Shown: piece after piece, positions 34,472 to 43,888 of the stretch
Position numbering within the stretch: the first letter of the stretch is position 1
Layout: every line of letters begins with the position of its first letter
The notes under the pieces: generated by a model
The model's database searches: none
The model's input: the letters and a program-made list of their open reading frames with translations, nothing else
Told to the model about the DNA's origin: nothing
Program-made: the position numbers and the translations under genes
Assembly (NCBI RefSeq): GCF_004208415.1
Contig: NZ_CP035758.1
Location: forward strand, 9,858,001-9,922,000
Reading direction: 5' to 3'
Length of the DNA stretch: 64,000 nucleotides
DNA from: Ktedonosporobacter rubrisoli
GTDB taxonomy: Bacteria; Chloroflexota; Ktedonobacteria; Ktedonobacterales; Ktedonobacteraceae

Positions 34472-34616
34472 ATCTTCCTCCTATTTTATAGGATACACGA
34501 TGGTAATACGGGTTTGTTGAGAGAAGCGTTACACAGATACCAATATTTTATTATGGGCAAGATGCACATAGTATAACTGGTCACGACAAATTTTATGAGG
34601 AGTAAGAGCGCAAATT

Positions 34617-35573
34617 ATGCAGGAGATAAGATGGCGAATCCGGCTGTATATAGCCGCAACGGATGCGAGTGCGGTGTTTCTGCTCTGGCAGGCAGCGCTT
34701 GGGGAGCTTTGGCCCATTGACTTTGAGCGCTTCCAACAAATTCTGGCAGCGCCCTTTGCTCAGCACTTTGTGGCCTGGGAGAATGGAGAGGCTATTGGCT
34801 TTGTGGCCACCTCACAAAGCGAGAGATGGGGAAAGAGAAGCGGCCACCTTTTGGCTTTGATGGTTACTCCCTCCCATCAAGGCCAGGGACTTGGCCTCGC
34901 CCTGCACGAGAAGGCTCTGACGTATCTATATGAAGCGAGCCTAAACAGCATAGAGCTAGCCTGGGTTTCGCCATGCTTCTGGTGGGGCATCCCTATAAAT
35001 CTTCCCCACGCCCTGGCCTTTTTCCAGGCCCAAGGCTGGAAGATTCGAGAGACAGTTTATGATCTGACGCGCGATTTAAGCCATTACACCGTGCCCTCTC
35101 ATATTTATCAGCGCCTCTCTGACCAGCAAATAAGCCTGGCCCAGGCAAACCCGAAGGATGCGCAAGCCATCTTGAACTTTGTTGACTATGAGTGTGCTGA
35201 TAGACTGTCGAACTATCAATATCTGCTTAATCTTGGCGACTACCAGGATATCTTGCTGGCACGAACGCAGGATGGAATTGTGGTGGGGGCGCTTCTGTTA
35301 TCCACGCCGCAATCGCATCCGGCACGCATGGATGTAGTCTGGCGCGCCACGCTTGGGTGGAATACTGGCTCAATAGATGCGCTAAGCGTCGCCGGCTATG
35401 CTCAGGGACGTGGCATTGGTACCGCTCTGCTTGCCCGAGCCTGCGAACTGCTTAAAGAGCGAGGCGTATATAACAGCTATATCGGCTGGGTATGGCCCTC
35501 CGATGCCGGCTTCTACGCCAGGCTGGGTTATCGGAAGTGGCGCGTTTATGAAATGAGTTCGCGCAGGCTCTAA
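34617..35573 (+). CDS. Tandem GNAT acetyltransferase
   Basis: The 318-residue protein holds two GNAT domains. The first (about 10-150) has AWENGEAIGFVATSQSE, then LLALMVTPSHQGQGLGLALHEKALTYL, with the acetyl-CoA loop QGQGLG. The second (about 170-318) has ILLARTQDGIVVGALLL, then IDALSVAGYAQGRGIGTALLARACELLKERGVYNSYIGWVWPSDAGFYARLGYRKW, with QGRGIG. Both loops appear functional. The Shine-Dalgarno (GAGGAGT) is rather far from ATG 34617, so the start is not certain. The substrate is unknown; double GNAT proteins act on diverse small molecules. Confidence 0.88.
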   Translation: MQEIRWRIRLYIAATDASAVFLLWQAALGELWPIDFERFQQILAAPFAQHFVAWENGEAIGFVATSQSERWGKRSGHLLALMVTPSHQGQGLGLALHEKALTYLYEASLNSIELAWVSPCFWWGIPINLPHALAFFQAQGWKIRETVYDLTRDLSHYTVPSHIYQRLSDQQISLAQANPKDAQAILNFVDYECADRLSNYQYLLNLGDYQDILLARTQDGIVVGALLLSTPQSHPARMDVVWRATLGWNTGSIDALSVAGYAQGRGIGTALLARACELLKERGVYNSYIGWVWPSDAGFYARLGYRKWRVYEMSSRRL

Positions 35574-35789
35574 TTATGCCTCGCCATCATGCTATGTGCG
35601 CCGGCGATAGATCTGGGCATCTAGCTACATATGCCAGCCTCTTACTGAGCGCAAGTTCTATAACCCAGGATGACCTGTCTGTAATAGGTTATGTAAACTA
35701 TCAATGATAGATTGGGCAATCGTTTCAGGCTGCAGCCTGAGCCAGAAAGCGTTAGAAGCATCCAGAATAAGAAAGTGCAATATAGCTAT

Positions 35790-35818
35790 TTGACGTTACT
35801 ACGTTTCTCTGCTATTAT
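35790..35818 (+). promoter_or_regulatory. Sigma-70 type promoter of the HTH-GAF regulator gene
   Basis: TTGACG (35790-35795), 17 bases, TATTAT (35813-35818). The start codon at 35874 follows after about 50 bases. The rest of 35574-35873 has no gene. Confidence 0.6.
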
Positions 35819-35873
35819 AAATAATTGGTGACATTTGTATCGCTTCTGTTACAGCCAAGGTAAGGGGGAGGCA

Positions 35874-36890
35874 ATGTCGGAGTTATCTTCTTGGCGAGAA
35901 TTGCTGGGGCAAATCGCTAGCAGTTCTGCTGACCGAGAGCGTCTTGCTAATGAAATAGGCGTCCGTCCCATTACGCTCAATCGCTGGATTACGGGTGAAT
36001 CGGTGCCCCGCCCTCATAATGTGCGCCAATTGGTGCAAGCGTTGCCCAAGCAGCATCGTTCACGCTTCCTTGAGTTGTTGGGCGAAGAGCAAGACCTTGC
36101 TTCGGATCAGTTACCAACTGATCCACCAGCTGAGATTGCGTATCAATTTATTATGCAGGTTCTGGATGTTCTGGCTACCTCTCCAGATACGCTCCGCTTC
36201 TGGACCGTCAGCCGTTTGATCATCCAGCATGCACTCAGGAGACTTGATCCTGAGCGAGTCGGGATGGCGATTACTGTGGTGAGATGTATGCCACCGTCTT
36301 CTGTAGGAGGAAAAATCCGCAGTCTGCGTGAATGCCTTGGACAAGGGACCCCACCCTGGGAAGCAGATCTGGAGACTAAAAGTATGTTTCTTGGGGCAGA
36401 ATCCCTTGCAGGCTATGTTGTATCGACCTGCTATCCGCGCGCCGTCCAGGATCTGGCGGCCGAGACAACTCTTGTTCCGGCTCGGAGGACAGAGAATGAG
36501 GTGAGCGCTATGGCTTCTCCTATTCTCTATGCCAATCGCGTCGCCGGTTGCTTGCTTTTTTCAAGCACGCAGCCTAACTATTTTCTCTCGCAAAATCGAC
36601 TTTCTCTTATTCATGGTTATACTCGTTTAGCTACTTTAGCTTTTGATCCCTCCGAGTTCTATCCACCCGAAAAAATTGAACTTTATATGATGCCCTCTCC
36701 TGCTCAGCAGCAGCAGCATTTAGCTACCTTCAGGCAGCGCGTCCACACCATTATGACCGAGGCTTTGAATACGCATCGCCTGTTGAATAACATGCAAGCA
36801 GAGCAGATGGCATGGCAGCAAGTCGAAGAAGAGCTTATCCGCATTTTCCACCAATCTAATTTCTCAGAGGATCAAGGATCAACTTTCTAG
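35874..36890 (+). CDS. HTH (XRE-like) regulator with GAF-like domain
   Basis: ATG 35874 follows GGGGGAGG; an earlier in-frame ATG at 35835 has no site. The 338-residue protein starts with a lambda-repressor-like helix-turn-helix (SSSADRERLANEIGVRPITLNRWITGESVPRPHNVRQLVQALP). A central GAF-like domain follows (about 85-270; CLGQGTPPWEADLETKSMFLGAESLAGYVVSTCYPRAVQDL..., ASPILYANRVAGCLLFSSTQPNYF). The C-terminus is helical. This layout is common in Ktedonobacteria, as I recall. The ligand and targets are unknown. The next gene on the strand is a protein of unknown function, possibly controlled by it. Confidence 0.8.
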   Translation: MSELSSWRELLGQIASSSADRERLANEIGVRPITLNRWITGESVPRPHNVRQLVQALPKQHRSRFLELLGEEQDLASDQLPTDPPAEIAYQFIMQVLDVLATSPDTLRFWTVSRLIIQHALRRLDPERVGMAITVVRCMPPSSVGGKIRSLRECLGQGTPPWEADLETKSMFLGAESLAGYVVSTCYPRAVQDLAAETTLVPARRTENEVSAMASPILYANRVAGCLLFSSTQPNYFLSQNRLSLIHGYTRLATLAFDPSEFYPPEKIELYMMPSPAQQQQHLATFRQRVHTIMTEALNTHRLLNNMQAEQMAWQQVEEELIRIFHQSNFSEDQGSTF

Positions 36891-37169
36891 GCAGCGAAAT
36901 AGGTGGCTTTCGTTGTCACGACCCTGACGAGCGGAGATTTTCAGGTGGAGGAGGATCAGGCTTTCTCACAAGCGATGGATCTCGCAAAAGCGTATCTGTT
37001 GCTTGTGAGCTCCATTTCTTACAGGATATTGTATGAAAGACAAGTTAAGCGCGTAGATATCTGTGCATATTGCTTCAAGCTTGCTGATGGTCCCATGAAA
37101 ACGTCTACTCATACTGGCTTCCGCACGTGTTACTACAGAGGCGTTCCTATTATGAAAGGCGGATCTACT

Positions 37170-38006
37170 ATGGCAACAGCAGTAATTCCCAGGATGCAGC
37201 ATATAATACAGCAGAAGCTTGAAGCTTTTGAGCGCTTGCGGACAGAATTTGAGGCGAGTTTTCAATTCGTTGCAGACGTACATGGTCAGAAGCGTTTTTC
37301 TACATTCCCCGTGTTCGATATAGTACGGTATTTGCATGCGCTCTGGATATGCGAGCGTAAAGGAAGCTTGCTTAGCGTTCCCAGAACTGTGAAAGCTTAT
37401 GAGGGCGAGCGCTGCTTAAAGCTTCTCCGCAGCTGGCAAGGAGATGGCAATACGGCAGATGTGATAGCTTTTCTTGATCGTAAATTAGACATGCTGCCTT
37501 TATCTGGTATTACTCAGCAGTTGCAAGATGCCAGGCGCACTGCTCGTAATGAATCCTTGACCAATCGCCTGGCCCACGGGCGCATGATCCTGCTGAATCG
37601 GGGCATGAATCTGCTGCAAGCTCTTGACGCTATCTTTGCGCTCTCCGAAGAAGAGCTGCTTAAAGAGGTGAGAGCGGCTTGTGAGCAGTATGGACATTTG
37701 CCGGCTCAGATAACACATCAATTGGAAGAGATGGATTCACCTCTCTATGCTTATGTGCCCCACCCGGTGCTTGCTCAGCAGAATATGGAGATAATGAATA
37801 AGCTGGGTGTCAACGTTACCGCGCTGCCAGCTGATCGCCCGGGAATGCGTACCTGGAGAGTAGCAGCCGCTAAAGAGCCTCTGGGACCTTATGCTGAACA
37901 GGTGATTGCTGGCTATCTTCCTTTGATAGCGCCTTTTTATAATGATATCCGGGCATCGCGTTTTGTGGATCGCCCCGAGCGCAGCGCCTCGGGCATGATT
38001 GTATAG
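37170..38006 (+). CDS. Conserved-looking hypothetical protein (278 aa)
   Basis: The frame is open from 36903, but only ATG 37170 (MATAVIPRMQ) has a site (AAAGGCGG, seven bases upstream). The protein has no signal peptide or membrane segment and is mostly helical. It includes a first helical part (IIQQKLEAFERLRTEFEASFQFVADVHGQKRFSTF), a central part with HALWICERKGSLLSV, and a long helical section rich in charged residues. The end is FVDRPERSASGMIV. I do not recognise a family. It follows the HTH-GAF regulator after 279 bases without a visible terminator. Confidence 0.7.
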   Translation: MATAVIPRMQHIIQQKLEAFERLRTEFEASFQFVADVHGQKRFSTFPVFDIVRYLHALWICERKGSLLSVPRTVKAYEGERCLKLLRSWQGDGNTADVIAFLDRKLDMLPLSGITQQLQDARRTARNESLTNRLAHGRMILLNRGMNLLQALDAIFALSEEELLKEVRAACEQYGHLPAQITHQLEEMDSPLYAYVPHPVLAQQNMEIMNKLGVNVTALPADRPGMRTWRVAAAKEPLGPYAEQVIAGYLPLIAPFYNDIRASRFVDRPERSASGMIV

Positions 38007-38029
38007 CCTGGCTGGTCACTGCTAAAGAA

Positions 38030-38057
38030 TGCCCCTGAGTTGATCAACCCAGGGGCA
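38030..38057. terminator. Bidirectional terminator-like palindrome
   Basis: TGCCCCTG-a-GTTGATCAAC-c-CAGGGGCA is a near-perfect 28-base palindrome between the hypothetical gene (+) and the MFS gene (-). Confidence 0.7.
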
Positions 38058-38145
38058 TAGTGCATTTCAAAGAAGAGAAGCGCTGCTAACAGATCCAGGG
38101 ATACGTACAGGTGGCTAACTGGCTCTGCGCTTTATCCATGTCTTG

Positions 38146-39471
38146 TTATGCTTGAGCCTCCTCCGGCTGGCTACTTGTGCCACCTTCCACAGTGCTGCTA
38201 TGCATGAAGTCGATACCTCGGGCCTCTTTGCCAATCGCGGCAAAGATAATCACCGCCAGAAAAGCTCCCAATGAAAAGATGGCCAGGGCAATCCCAAAGT
38301 TTGGCGTCTTGGCTGTTCCCAGGTTCTGGGCCAGCGCGGTTTCGCCAAAGACGATGTAGGCGGCGAAGAGATTTCCTAGCTGGTAAGCAAAGCCGGGGAA
38401 GGTGCCGCGAACATCTGTGGGGGAAAGTTCGTTGAGGTGAACTGGAATGATGCCCCAGGCGCCCTGAACCATGAATTGGAGCAAAAATGCTCCGACTGCG
38501 ATGGTGACGAGTACGCTTATGCCGGGGATGCGTAGCAGGCCCGACCAGAGAGGGATCATGATGAGCCCGATGATGCAAGCAATGATGATTGTTCGTCGTC
38601 GCCCCCAGTACTGCGAATAGTAGCCAAATAGCGTTCCTCCAATAATTGCGCCAATATTCGAGATGATGGTGATGGTGCTGGTGGCGCTTACCCCGAGCTT
38701 AAGCTGAGCCTGCAGGAAGGTCGGCAGGTTATCTTGCGTGCCGTGCGAGAGGCTATTGAAGGCGGTCATAAGCACTATAAGATAGATGAAAAGAATCGGA
38801 TGAGATTTGATCGCATTCCATATGCCCTGCCATAAGCTGACTCCCTTTTCGCGCAAGAGCGTCTGATGGTGTTCCCAGACCGGAGATTCGGGGACACGTG
38901 CGCGGATGAATACTACCAGCAAGGCAGGCAGTACGCCAATGATAAACATGATACGCCAGCTGGCTGTAGGTGCGATGGTAAAGACGACGAAATAGGCAAT
39001 TGCGCCAAGCAAATAACCAAAGGCGTAGCCTTGCTGCAATATGCCTGAGAAAAGGCCCCGGGCCTCGGTTGGCAGAGACTCCATGGCCAATGAGGCACCT
39101 AAGCCCCATTCTCCGCCCATGGCAATGCCAAAGATAATACGCAGGATAAGGAAAACTATGTAGTTGGGCGAGAAGGCCGTAAGCAATTCAATGATGGAGT
39201 AGAGAATAATGTCGATCATCAGCGGGGTACGCCGCCCAAAGCGTTCTGCTAATAGACCAAATATAAGGGCTCCCAGGGGACGCATCATCAGGGTAAGGGT
39301 GAGAGTGAGCGCAACTGCTGGTAATTGGACGTTAAAATCTTTAGCTATGCGCAGGGTGACAAAAGTCAGTAGAAAATAGTCGAAAGCGTCCAGCGTCCAG
39401 CCGAGGAAACTTGCAGTGAAGGTGTTGCGTTGATCACGGTTAAGCGATCGTACGATGCTCCATACATTCAT
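38146..39471 (-). CDS. MFS transporter, carboxylate/sialate-like (MHS/NanT/Jen type)
   Basis: The start is ATG 39471, with AGGAG nine bases upstream (a TTG is one codon earlier). The 441-residue protein has 12 predicted membrane segments and the early motifs GWTLDAFDYFLLTFVTLRIAKDF and RPLGALIFGLLAERFGRRTPLMIDII (motif A, G-x-L-x-x-R-F-G-R-R). It then has GGEWGLGASLAMESLPTEARGLFSGILQQGYAFGYLLGA. This is the pattern of the sialate and lactate/pyruvate carriers NanT and Jen1 within the MFS. It likely imports a small organic acid with protons. No catabolic partner gene lies next to it. Confidence 0.9.
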   Translation of the reverse strand: MNVWSIVRSLNRDQRNTFTASFLGWTLDAFDYFLLTFVTLRIAKDFNVQLPAVALTLTLTLMMRPLGALIFGLLAERFGRRTPLMIDIILYSIIELLTAFSPNYIVFLILRIIFGIAMGGEWGLGASLAMESLPTEARGLFSGILQQGYAFGYLLGAIAYFVVFTIAPTASWRIMFIIGVLPALLVVFIRARVPESPVWEHHQTLLREKGVSLWQGIWNAIKSHPILFIYLIVLMTAFNSLSHGTQDNLPTFLQAQLKLGVSATSTITIISNIGAIIGGTLFGYYSQYWGRRRTIIIACIIGLIMIPLWSGLLRIPGISVLVTIAVGAFLLQFMVQGAWGIIPVHLNELSPTDVRGTFPGFAYQLGNLFAAYIVFGETALAQNLGTAKTPNFGIALAIFSLGAFLAVIIFAAIGKEARGIDFMHSSTVEGGTSSQPEEAQA

Positions 39472-40024
39472 CAATGATAACTCCTCTCACAGACGAAACG
39501 AGCTTCGTGGCCCGCACGTGTGTGAAAAAATAACTCCGCTGTTACTGTTCAGGTGCATGATACTTTGTGAGCATCTTGAGGCGCGATGGTGTTACAAAAT
39601 ATCACTTGGTAGTTATTATACACAAGAAATGGCCTTTTTGCTGTGCCTATGAATTTGTGATAAGTTAATGGGGAGTTAGATCTGGGGTGATATATTTATC
39701 TTTTGCTAGATATTGTAGAGTTTAAAGGAGCATAGCTGCTATTAGCGCCAAAGAAGAGCAAGATTCCTGTCTTTCCTGACAAGTGGGGAGAATTTGTGAT
39801 ACACTTTCCACACAATCTAAGTTAGAAGCCTGAGGATTGAAGCGAATAGCAAATGTAATCTCAACAGACGCCGCAAGCGTTATATTGATGACAATGGATA
39901 TATTGGCCATTGCCTTGACCTACTCAGCTTGAAGAAACAATTGGTTAGACGTCCTGGTAGCTATTGAACTTGTCGTGACAATAACTACCGCAAGAAACAG
40001 CAGATTACTGGAGTAGTATTTTTT
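39472..40024. other. Divergent intergenic region, MFS and molybdenum hydroxylase genes
   Basis: About 550 bases without a gene. It holds the promoters of both genes. A TTGTC-GT-GACAA palindrome lies at 39970-39981, 44 bases before the hydroxylase start, and could be an operator. Confidence 0.35.
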
Positions 40025-42364
40025 ATGACACAAACCGTTGACTCAGCGAGGCAACAGCCTGGAGTTGGCAAAGCTACGCGCCGCCAGGATGGATCTGATA
40101 AGATAACGGGTCGAACTCGCTATGCTGGTGATCTCCCTTTTCCTGGTTTATTGCATGCTCGGCTTGTGCTCAGCCCTTATGCACACGCGCGCATTCTCAA
40201 TATTGATACTGCGGCAGCGCTAGCTCTGCCAGGCGTGGTTGCAGTGTTTACCAGCAAGAATCTGGGCATGGCGAATGCGAATAGTCCTTCGCGCTCGCAG
40301 GCTCCTCTTGCACAAAATGAGGTGTATTGGTGTGGGCATCCTGTAGCTGTGGTAATAGGGGAAACAGAAGCTGCAGCTGAAGATGGCGTTGCTGCTGTTG
40401 ACGTGGATTATGAGCCCTTACCGGTGGTCGTGGATCCGCTTGCCGCCTTACTGCCCTCGTCGCCGCCTGCTCGTTCTCGCAGCGAGGAGGAAGTTTCTAC
40501 GATCGCTGGTGGAGGTGCACACGCGGCAGTTTCTGAAGGCGACAGCGATGAGGAAGAGGACAAGGAAGAGCTCTCGCAAAATGTAAGCGATAAGGTGCAT
40601 ATACGTAGCGGAGATATTGAAGCAGGCCTGCGCGAAGCCGATGTGGTAATTGAGCGCACATACACTACAAGCTTTGTTCATCAGTCCTATCTTGAGCCGC
40701 AATCCATTACTGTTGTGCCCAGCCCTTCGGGCCATCAGCTTACCGCCTGGCCCAGCACGCAGGCTATGTTAGGCGCGCGTTCGGATATTTCCAGGGCCCT
40801 GAATCTGGCGGAGCGGCAAGTGCGCGTAGAGTCGGTTCCTATTGGGGGAGCCTTTGGTGGCAAGTTTGGCCTTTCAGAGCCGCTAGGGGCTGCGGTGGCC
40901 TATAAATTGCGCAAGCCTGTGCGCCTTGTCTATACGCGTCAGGAAGATTTGCTGGCGGGCAATCCGGCGCCTCAATCTGTCATCACGCTCAAGCTCGGCG
41001 CCAAGCGGGATGGTACGCTGGTTGCGATGCAAGGAAAGATGATCTTCGATTCCGGGGCCTATCCGGGAGCATCTGCGGGCCTGGGAGGCCATATCCTTAC
41101 CAGCACATATCGTTGCCCAAATATTGATTTGCGCTGCTACGAGGTATTAACCAATAAGGTAAGCGTGGGAGCTTATCGCGCGCCTAATGCGCCACAGAGC
41201 ACGTTTGCCCTGGAATCAGCGGTTGGTGAACTTTGCCAGGCGCTGCAGATGGATTCCATTGAGTTTCGCAAGAAAAATGCGCTTAAAGAGGGCGATGCGA
41301 CGCTCAATCCTCACAGCCCTCAATGGCCGCGCATTGGCATCATCGACTGCCTGGAAGAAATCGAAAAGCATCCTTTATGGGCTGAGCGAGGTGCGCAAAA
41401 AGCGGTTCCTGCAGAGTTAGAGGGCTGGAAGATTGGCGTGGGCGTGGCAGTTGGTGGCTGGCCCGGTGGTACTGAGCCGGCAGCCGCCGCCTGTCGGCTG
41501 GAGAGCGATGGCTCGATTACGCTAGTGGTTGGCTCTGTCGATCTCACCGGCTCCGATACATCGCTGGCCTTGATTGCTTCCGATGTACTTGGCGTATCTT
41601 CAGATACGGTGGAAGTAGCGCATGGAAATACTGATACGATGCCCTATAGCGGAGGAACTGGCGGAAGCAAAACGATATATACGATGGGCGCCGCTGTTCT
41701 CTCGGCTGCGCGCGATGCCCGAGAGCAGATCTTAAAGGTTGCTAGCGATATGTTGGAAGCTTCAGTCGATGATCTGGAAATTGAGGATGGCAATGTCGCG
41801 GTAAGAGGAGTTCCGGGCAAGAGCGTCACTTTGCGCCAGATAGCTGAGGCCTCAATGCGCTTTGCCGGTCAGTTTGAGCCGATTTATGGACGTGGCCGCT
41901 CTGCCAATAGCACGACTTCACCCATGTATGCAGCCCATATAGCAAAAGTAGCTGTTGATCCTGCTACTGGAGAAGTACGCGTCCTTGATTATGTGGCGGC
42001 CCAGGATGTCGGTCGCGCGATCAACCCGGCGGAAGTTGAGGGACAGATTTATGGTGGGGTAACTCAGGGTATTGGCTGGGCGCTACTGGAGGGCTTTGTC
42101 TATGACGAGGAGGGACAGATGCTCACCTCCACGTTTATGGACTATGCGGTTCCACATAGTGAAGACGTGCCTAATATTACGCCCATACTTGTTGAGATTC
42201 CGGCGCCACTTGGCCCTTATGGCGCTAAAGGCGTTGGTGAGCCCCCTGTAGTGCCGGTCGGTGCTGCGATTGCCAATGCTATTGATGACGCCGTTGGCGC
42301 TCGGGTGACCCAGTTGCCGATCAGGCCAGAACGCTTATTCAATGCCCTTAATGGCAAGCAATAA
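40025..42364 (+). CDS. Molybdenum hydroxylase large subunit (xanthine dehydrogenase family)
   Basis: The 779-residue protein is the molybdopterin-binding large subunit of a xanthine oxidase-type hydroxylase: RRQDGSDKITGRTRYAGDLPFPGLLHARLVLSPYAHARI at the start, then IGGAFGGKFG (cofactor-binding Gly-rich loop), VSVGAYRAPNAPQSTFALES, YSGGTGGSKTIYTMG, and the catalytic Glu739 in GAKGVGEPPVVP. The active-site loop is not the AYXCSFR of form I CO dehydrogenase, so it is not CoxL. An acidic insert of about 35 residues (SEGDSDEEEDKEELSQ region) interrupts the domain near residues 155-195. No small FeS or FAD subunit gene is adjacent, so these must be encoded elsewhere or be absent. Confidence 0.93.
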   Translation: MTQTVDSARQQPGVGKATRRQDGSDKITGRTRYAGDLPFPGLLHARLVLSPYAHARILNIDTAAALALPGVVAVFTSKNLGMANANSPSRSQAPLAQNEVYWCGHPVAVVIGETEAAAEDGVAAVDVDYEPLPVVVDPLAALLPSSPPARSRSEEEVSTIAGGGAHAAVSEGDSDEEEDKEELSQNVSDKVHIRSGDIEAGLREADVVIERTYTTSFVHQSYLEPQSITVVPSPSGHQLTAWPSTQAMLGARSDISRALNLAERQVRVESVPIGGAFGGKFGLSEPLGAAVAYKLRKPVRLVYTRQEDLLAGNPAPQSVITLKLGAKRDGTLVAMQGKMIFDSGAYPGASAGLGGHILTSTYRCPNIDLRCYEVLTNKVSVGAYRAPNAPQSTFALESAVGELCQALQMDSIEFRKKNALKEGDATLNPHSPQWPRIGIIDCLEEIEKHPLWAERGAQKAVPAELEGWKIGVGVAVGGWPGGTEPAAAACRLESDGSITLVVGSVDLTGSDTSLALIASDVLGVSSDTVEVAHGNTDTMPYSGGTGGSKTIYTMGAAVLSAARDAREQILKVASDMLEASVDDLEIEDGNVAVRGVPGKSVTLRQIAEASMRFAGQFEPIYGRGRSANSTTSPMYAAHIAKVAVDPATGEVRVLDYVAAQDVGRAINPAEVEGQIYGGVTQGIGWALLEGFVYDEEGQMLTSTFMDYAVPHSEDVPNITPILVEIPAPLGPYGAKGVGEPPVVPVGAAIANAIDDAVGARVTQLPIRPERLFNALNGKQ

Positions 42365-42389
42365 CTAATAAATCTTCCACGACGGAGAG

Positions 42390-42427
42390 AAAGGTAGAGT
42401 TGGATGCATCCAGCTCTACCTTTTTTT
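42390..42427 (+). terminator. Intrinsic terminator of the molybdenum hydroxylase gene
   Basis: AGGTAGAG-TTGGATGCATCCA-GCTCTACCT hairpin, followed directly by seven T. It begins 26 bases after the stop codon. Confidence 0.9.
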
Positions 42428-42730
42428 GTTTGTTACCTTGCCATGAGAGGTGATAGCAATTCAGATCTGATATATTGCCGAGTACAATGAAGAATAAATT
42501 ATGAATTTCTAAATGTGATATACTATAACTGTTCTCTTCTATGCATATAGAACTTCTGCACGGTCTATCCTGTGTTTATGCTCATGTATAAGTAAATGTG
42601 CTTGTAGTATATCAACTAAGTTCTGTTCCCGGCAGAACGCCTATGAAGATTGTTACAAGCTCGCTCCATAGCGGATCTACAATCGCTGGATTGTCTATGG
42701 GACAAAGCATTGTAAAGGAGTGTATGGACT

Positions 42731-43777
42731 ATGACGCTCTTTGATCCTTTACCGGATACAAATACTGCTGCTTCTTCGACACCGGCTGATCAACCCCTTA
42801 TTGATCAGGCTCCCCCTGTAGGCATGACGCCACCAACGCTACTTGCCAGAGAGGCGGCTGAAGGTCGCCGTGGGGCTGCCTGGCGACTCTTGCACGGGAT
42901 CATGGCCAATGATCCAGAGGCGGTAACTTCGGTTGCTGCACTGGATGATGACCGCCTTGCGCATCATCTATTAGAATTCATTGCGCTAGGGACCTGGGCC
43001 GGCAAACCTTTTGTGCTTCCAGGCCCTCTCCGTTCGGCCTATGCTAGAACAAGCCTGCGAACGCTTTTCTTACCTGGCTCTGGTATGCCTTCAGGACGGG
43101 CTGAACATGTTCTGCAAGCAGCTGCACATGACGCGCGTCCGGCAATGAGGGAAAATGCGATCCATATTCTTGGCCTTATTGGCGATATTACTACTACTCC
43201 GACCCTCATTGAGGCACTCAACGATTCCACCCAGAGCGTTCGCCTTCAGGCTGCCAAGGCTTTAGGGCGCGTAGGGAATCCCGCTGCTGTTCCTGCCTTG
43301 CTGCGCACTTTACGTGATGCTGATGAGCAGCTGGGAAGCCAGATTTTCTCTACATTAGTGCACCTGGGTTCTCCAGCGGTGCCGGCTTTGATTAGAGAGA
43401 GTACAAGCGGCTCTGCCTGGATACGCTGGCATTGCGTGCGGGCACTGGGAGAGATTTGCGATTATCGTGCCCTGCCAGTGCTTGTTAGGGCTTTGCATGA
43501 TAGTGACCACTCGGTAGCCTGGATGGCAGCCAAAAGCCTGGCTCGATACGGCAAGATGTGCCTGAAGCCAGTATTACATGTGCTAATAGATACGGAAATG
43601 ACCCCCTGGTTGGTAGAGACAGCTTCATATGTGCTTCATGATCTCTATGTGCGTGATGCCAAGCTCAAACCCTATCTGCTGCCGGTTATCCAGAGTATGC
43701 ATGGCGTCGCTTATCGCATTGCTACCCCGCAGGCGGCTGGCAAAGCTCTGAATGCGCTGGATGAAGCAGGCCTATGA
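42731..43777 (+). CDS. HEAT-repeat domain protein
   Basis: The 348-residue protein starts with a Pro/Thr/Ala-rich, probably disordered segment (about 1-40). Residues about 130-330 hold HEAT/PBS-lyase-type repeats of about 31 residues: ENAIHILGLIGDITTTPTLIEALND, QAAKALGRVGNPAAVPALLRTLRD, QIFSTLVHLGSPAVPALIRES, HCVRALGEICDYRALPVLVRALHD, and MAAKSLARYGKMCLKPVLHVLID. No membrane segment is present. Such proteins are scaffolds or phycobilin-lyase-like partners. The function here cannot be assigned. A 300-base leader region (42428-42730) without genes precedes it. Confidence 0.88.
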   Translation: MTLFDPLPDTNTAASSTPADQPLIDQAPPVGMTPPTLLAREAAEGRRGAAWRLLHGIMANDPEAVTSVAALDDDRLAHHLLEFIALGTWAGKPFVLPGPLRSAYARTSLRTLFLPGSGMPSGRAEHVLQAAAHDARPAMRENAIHILGLIGDITTTPTLIEALNDSTQSVRLQAAKALGRVGNPAAVPALLRTLRDADEQLGSQIFSTLVHLGSPAVPALIRESTSGSAWIRWHCVRALGEICDYRALPVLVRALHDSDHSVAWMAAKSLARYGKMCLKPVLHVLIDTEMTPWLVETASYVLHDLYVRDAKLKPYLLPVIQSMHGVAYRIATPQAAGKALNALDEAGL

Positions 43778-43829
43778 AAGAATTCCCTGAGCATGGCGCA
43801 TCGCGTAAAGCATGTCAGGAAAGATGATA

Positions 43830-43861
43830 ACCAGAGTCACAGCCTCTGTTGCGACTCTGGT
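43830..43861. terminator. Terminator-like hairpin between convergent genes
   Basis: ACCAGAGTC (43830-43838) pairs with GACTCTGGT (43853-43861) between the HEAT-repeat (+) and FAD oxidoreductase (-) genes. Confidence 0.6.
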
Positions 43862-43888
43862 CATGCGCTCATTTACTTTATTGCTGAA

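Noticed and set aside
36903..37169. N-terminal extension of the hypothetical protein at 37.2-38.0 kb
   Set aside because: There is no ribosome binding site at 36903, while the internal ATG at 37170 has a good one.
39722..39910. Minus-strand 62-residue open frame upstream of the molybdenum hydroxylase gene
   Set aside because: It has no site and lies in a promoter region.
40025..42364. Form I CO dehydrogenase large subunit (CoxL)
   Set aside because: The AYXCSFR active-site loop is absent; the sequence at that place reads VGAYRAPNAPQ.
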